Source: JANNAV01 sp031384695 (GTDB lineage: Bacteria; Pseudomonadota; Alphaproteobacteria; Rhodobacterales; Rhodobacteraceae). From it: 5,108 nucleotides of DNA. The stretch lies in contig JANNAV010000155.1 in the NCBI GenBank assembly GCA_031384695.1, positions 1 through 5,108 of the forward strand. The letters are read 5' to 3'. Positions within the stretch are counted from its first letter, which is position 1. Each line of letters starts with the position of its first letter. The notes under the pieces were generated by a model. That model saw nothing but the letters and a program-made list of their open reading frames with translations. It did no database searches and was not told the origin of the DNA. Of this stretch, positions 3,628 through 5,108 are shown one piece after another. Position numbers and translations under genes: made by a program.

Positions 3628-4770
3628 ATGCGGGTTTCCCTTTTATCATCAGCACTGGTGGCGGCGATGGTGGGCTATGGCTCGACCATCGCGCTGGTGC
3701 TTTCTGCGGCGGCGGCGGTTAGCGCAAGCGGCTCTGAAACCGCAAGCTGGGTGCTGGCGATCTGTCTGGCCAAGGCAGTCGGATCGGCGGCGCTGAGTTG
3801 GTCGAGCCGCGTGCCCGTGGTGCTGGCATGGTCCACACCGGGGGCCGCGTTGATTGCGGCGACCAGTGGGATCAGCATGGCCGAGGCGGTTGGCGCTTTT
3901 GTGCTGGCGGGGGTGTTGGTGGCGCTGACCGGGTTGGTAAAGCCGTTGGGCAGGGCGGTGGCGATGATCCCAGACGGGGTGGCGGCGGCGATGCTGGCGG
4001 GGGTTTTGCTGCCGTTTTGCCTGAAAGGGGCGGCGGCGGTTCAGGGCGTGCCGCAGATCGGCCTGCCGATGGTGGTGGTTTTTCTGGCGGTGCGGATGGT
4101 GAACCCGGCGATGGCGGTGCTTGCGGCTTTGGCCAGCGGGGTGGCGCTGGCCTTTGCCACGGGTTCGGCCGGAGTGCCGGAGTTCAGTCTGCCGGTGCCG
4201 CATCTGGTGTTTATCGCGCCCATGTTTCGCGCGGATGTGCTGTTGGGGCTGGGGGTGCCGCTTTATCTGGTAACCATGGCGTCGCAGAACCTGCCGGGTT
4301 TTGCGGTGCTGCGGGCGGCGGGCTATACGCCACCAGTGCGGCTGGCGCTGACGGTGACAGGGGTGATATCGGCGGTGGCGGCGCTGTTTGGCGCGCATAC
4401 GGTGAGCATGGCGGCGATCACCGCCGCGATCTGTCTGGGCGACGATACCCACCCCGACCGCAATGCGCGCTGGAAGGTGGGGCTGGTCTATGCAGCGGTG
4501 TGGTTGGCGCTGGGCCTGTTGGGGCCGGTCATCCTGAGTGTTTTGGCCGCTCTACCGCAAGGGCTGATGGTGGCTTTGGTGGCGTTGGCGTTGCTGGGGC
4601 CGTTGATGGGGGCATTGAGCGGGGCGTTTGCGGTGGTTGAGACGCGGTTTGCGGCGGTGATGACGCTGGTGGTGACGGCCTCGGGCGTGGTGGTGTTCGG
4701 GATCGGCGCGGCCTTTTGGGGCCTGGCGGCCGGGCTGTTGGTTTGTGCGGCGGAGCGGGGGCGGCGCTAA
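3628..4770 (+). CDS. benE: BenE family benzoate/H+ symporter-like membrane transporter
   Basis: The product is a 380-residue inner-membrane protein, very hydrophobic throughout, with roughly ten to twelve membrane segments; the family is usually 380-400 residues. BenE signatures are visible: YGSTIALVLSAAAA (17-30), AWSTPGAALI (67-76), ASQNLPGFAVLRAAGY (218-233) and GAHTVSMAAITAAIC (255-269), with a charged loop around DDTHPDRN (272-279). BenE of Acinetobacter imports benzoate with protons. No benzoate-degradation genes are nearby, so the substrate here is unknown. ATG 3628 is chosen; a TTG at 3604 would add eight residues that do not look like the family N-terminus. The ribosome-binding site is weak (AGGTAGGG). 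The gene converges on uvrD with overlapping stop codons. Its third codon positions favour G, whereas apbC favours C. Confidence 0.9.
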   Translation: MRVSLLSSALVAAMVGYGSTIALVLSAAAAVSASGSETASWVLAICLAKAVGSAALSWSSRVPVVLAWSTPGAALIAATSGISMAEAVGAFVLAGVLVALTGLVKPLGRAVAMIPDGVAAAMLAGVLLPFCLKGAAAVQGVPQIGLPMVVVFLAVRMVNPAMAVLAALASGVALAFATGSAGVPEFSLPVPHLVFIAPMFRADVLLGLGVPLYLVTMASQNLPGFAVLRAAGYTPPVRLALTVTGVISAVAALFGAHTVSMAAITAAICLGDDTHPDRNARWKVGLVYAAVWLALGLLGPVILSVLAALPQGLMVALVALALLGPLMGALSGAFAVVETRFAAVMTLVVTASGVVVFGIGAAFWGLAAGLLVCAAERGRR

Positions 4771-5108
4771 AACGGCACCTCGTCGGCCTGATGCGCGGGC
4801 ACGACATAGCGCGCCACCAGCTTCTTGGCCCCTGCCCGGTCAAAATTCACCTCCAGCTTGTCGCCTTCGATGCCGGTGATCTCGCCGTAGCCGAATTTGG
4901 CGTGAAACACCCGCTCGCCAGTGACGTAGCCCGAGGTGGCCTCAAGGTCGATCACCACATGGCGGGCCTCCGAGGGCTGGCTGACCGGGCGCTGCACGGC
5001 GCGATCTTGCATCCGCTTCCAACCCGGCGAGTTATAGACATCGGCCTTCAGCGCGCGGTCCTCGATCGTTGAGGCGCTATAGCCGCCCGCAGCCCCGTAA
5101 CCGCCGCC
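4767..5108 (-). CDS. uvrD: ATP-dependent DNA helicase UvrD/PcrA, C-terminal part (N-terminus beyond right edge)
   Basis: The frame is open to the right edge and gives the last 113 residues of a protein that usually has 700-800. It contains a Gly/Tyr-rich linker (GGGYGAAGGY), the YNSPGWKRM segment, and the C-terminal Tudor-like domain of UvrD/PcrA: RVFHAKFGYGEITGIEGDKL, followed by NFDRAGAKKLVARYVVP. This domain in PcrA/UvrD contacts partners such as RNA polymerase; the helicase core (Walker A/B, motifs III-VI) is outside the window. UvrD is an SF1 3'-5' helicase in nucleotide excision and mismatch repair. An internal ATG at 5010-5012 is not the start, since family sequence continues upstream of it. 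The TAG stop (4767-4769) overlaps the benE TAA on the other strand. Confidence 0.92.
   Translation of the reverse strand, partial: GGGYGAAGGYSASTIEDRALKADVYNSPGWKRMQDRAVQRPVSQPSEARHVVIDLEATSGYVTGERVFHAKFGYGEITGIEGDKLEVNFDRAGAKKLVARYVVPAHQADEVPF

Noticed and set aside
3649..4452. Minus-strand frame of 267 codons, and plus-strand frame 3798-4640
   Set aside because: Compositional shadows of benE: one is Arg/His/Gln-rich, the other Gly-rich, with no domains.

Overview
The window looks like a chromosomal segment of a Rhodobacteraceae alphaproteobacterium (Rhodobacter/Paracoccus/roseobacter group). The evidence is high GC content, protein sequences typical of that family (RsmH, MraZ, ApbC/Mrp, UvrD C-terminus), and two small-RNA loci that I know only from this family and its relatives: an UpsM-type leader in front of mraZ, and a CcsR/'cuckoo' RNA cluster behind a DUF1127 gene. 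All family calls come from reading the sequence; no database search was run.

Layout. (1) 1-1145, minus strand: the head of the dcw (division and cell wall) cluster. It holds mraZ and then rsmH, which runs off the left edge. The rsmH GTG start directly abuts the mraZ stop. (2) 1146-1758: a 613-nt gene-free stretch. It contains the long mraZ leader with a strong intrinsic terminator about 40 nt before mraZ, a candidate promoter overlapped by three GGGA repeats at 10-bp period (candidate MraZ operator), a stretch of about 230 nt with nothing recognised, and the terminator of apbC. (3) 1759-2832, minus: apbC/mrp, an Fe-S cluster carrier ATPase. (4) 2833-3102: the divergent intergenic region, with a CTGC-N3-GCAG dyad (PhaR-like) and a sigma32/RpoH-like promoter. 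(5) 3103-3318, plus: a 71-residue DUF1127 protein (CcaF1-like). It is followed at 3329-3565 by six hairpins, nearly all with a 12-13 nt loop carrying CCUCC/CCUCCUCCC motifs, arranged as three tandem two-hairpin sRNA units. (6) 3628-4770, plus: a BenE-family transporter. (7) 4767-5108, minus: the C-terminus of UvrD/PcrA helicase, convergent with benE and overlapping it by 4 bp.

How it fits together. The left half should control entry into division and cell-wall synthesis through MraZ feedback and premature termination in the mraZ leader, which releases an UpsM-like sRNA. The centre is a stress-type operon (RpoH-like promoter, DUF1127 RNA-binding protein, anti-Shine-Dalgarno sRNA array) matching the RSP_6037-CcsR locus of R. 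sphaeroides. The most notable parts are the sRNA array, with a divergent middle unit and one loop equal to the 16S anti-SD tail, and the candidate MraZ operator lying on the leader promoter.
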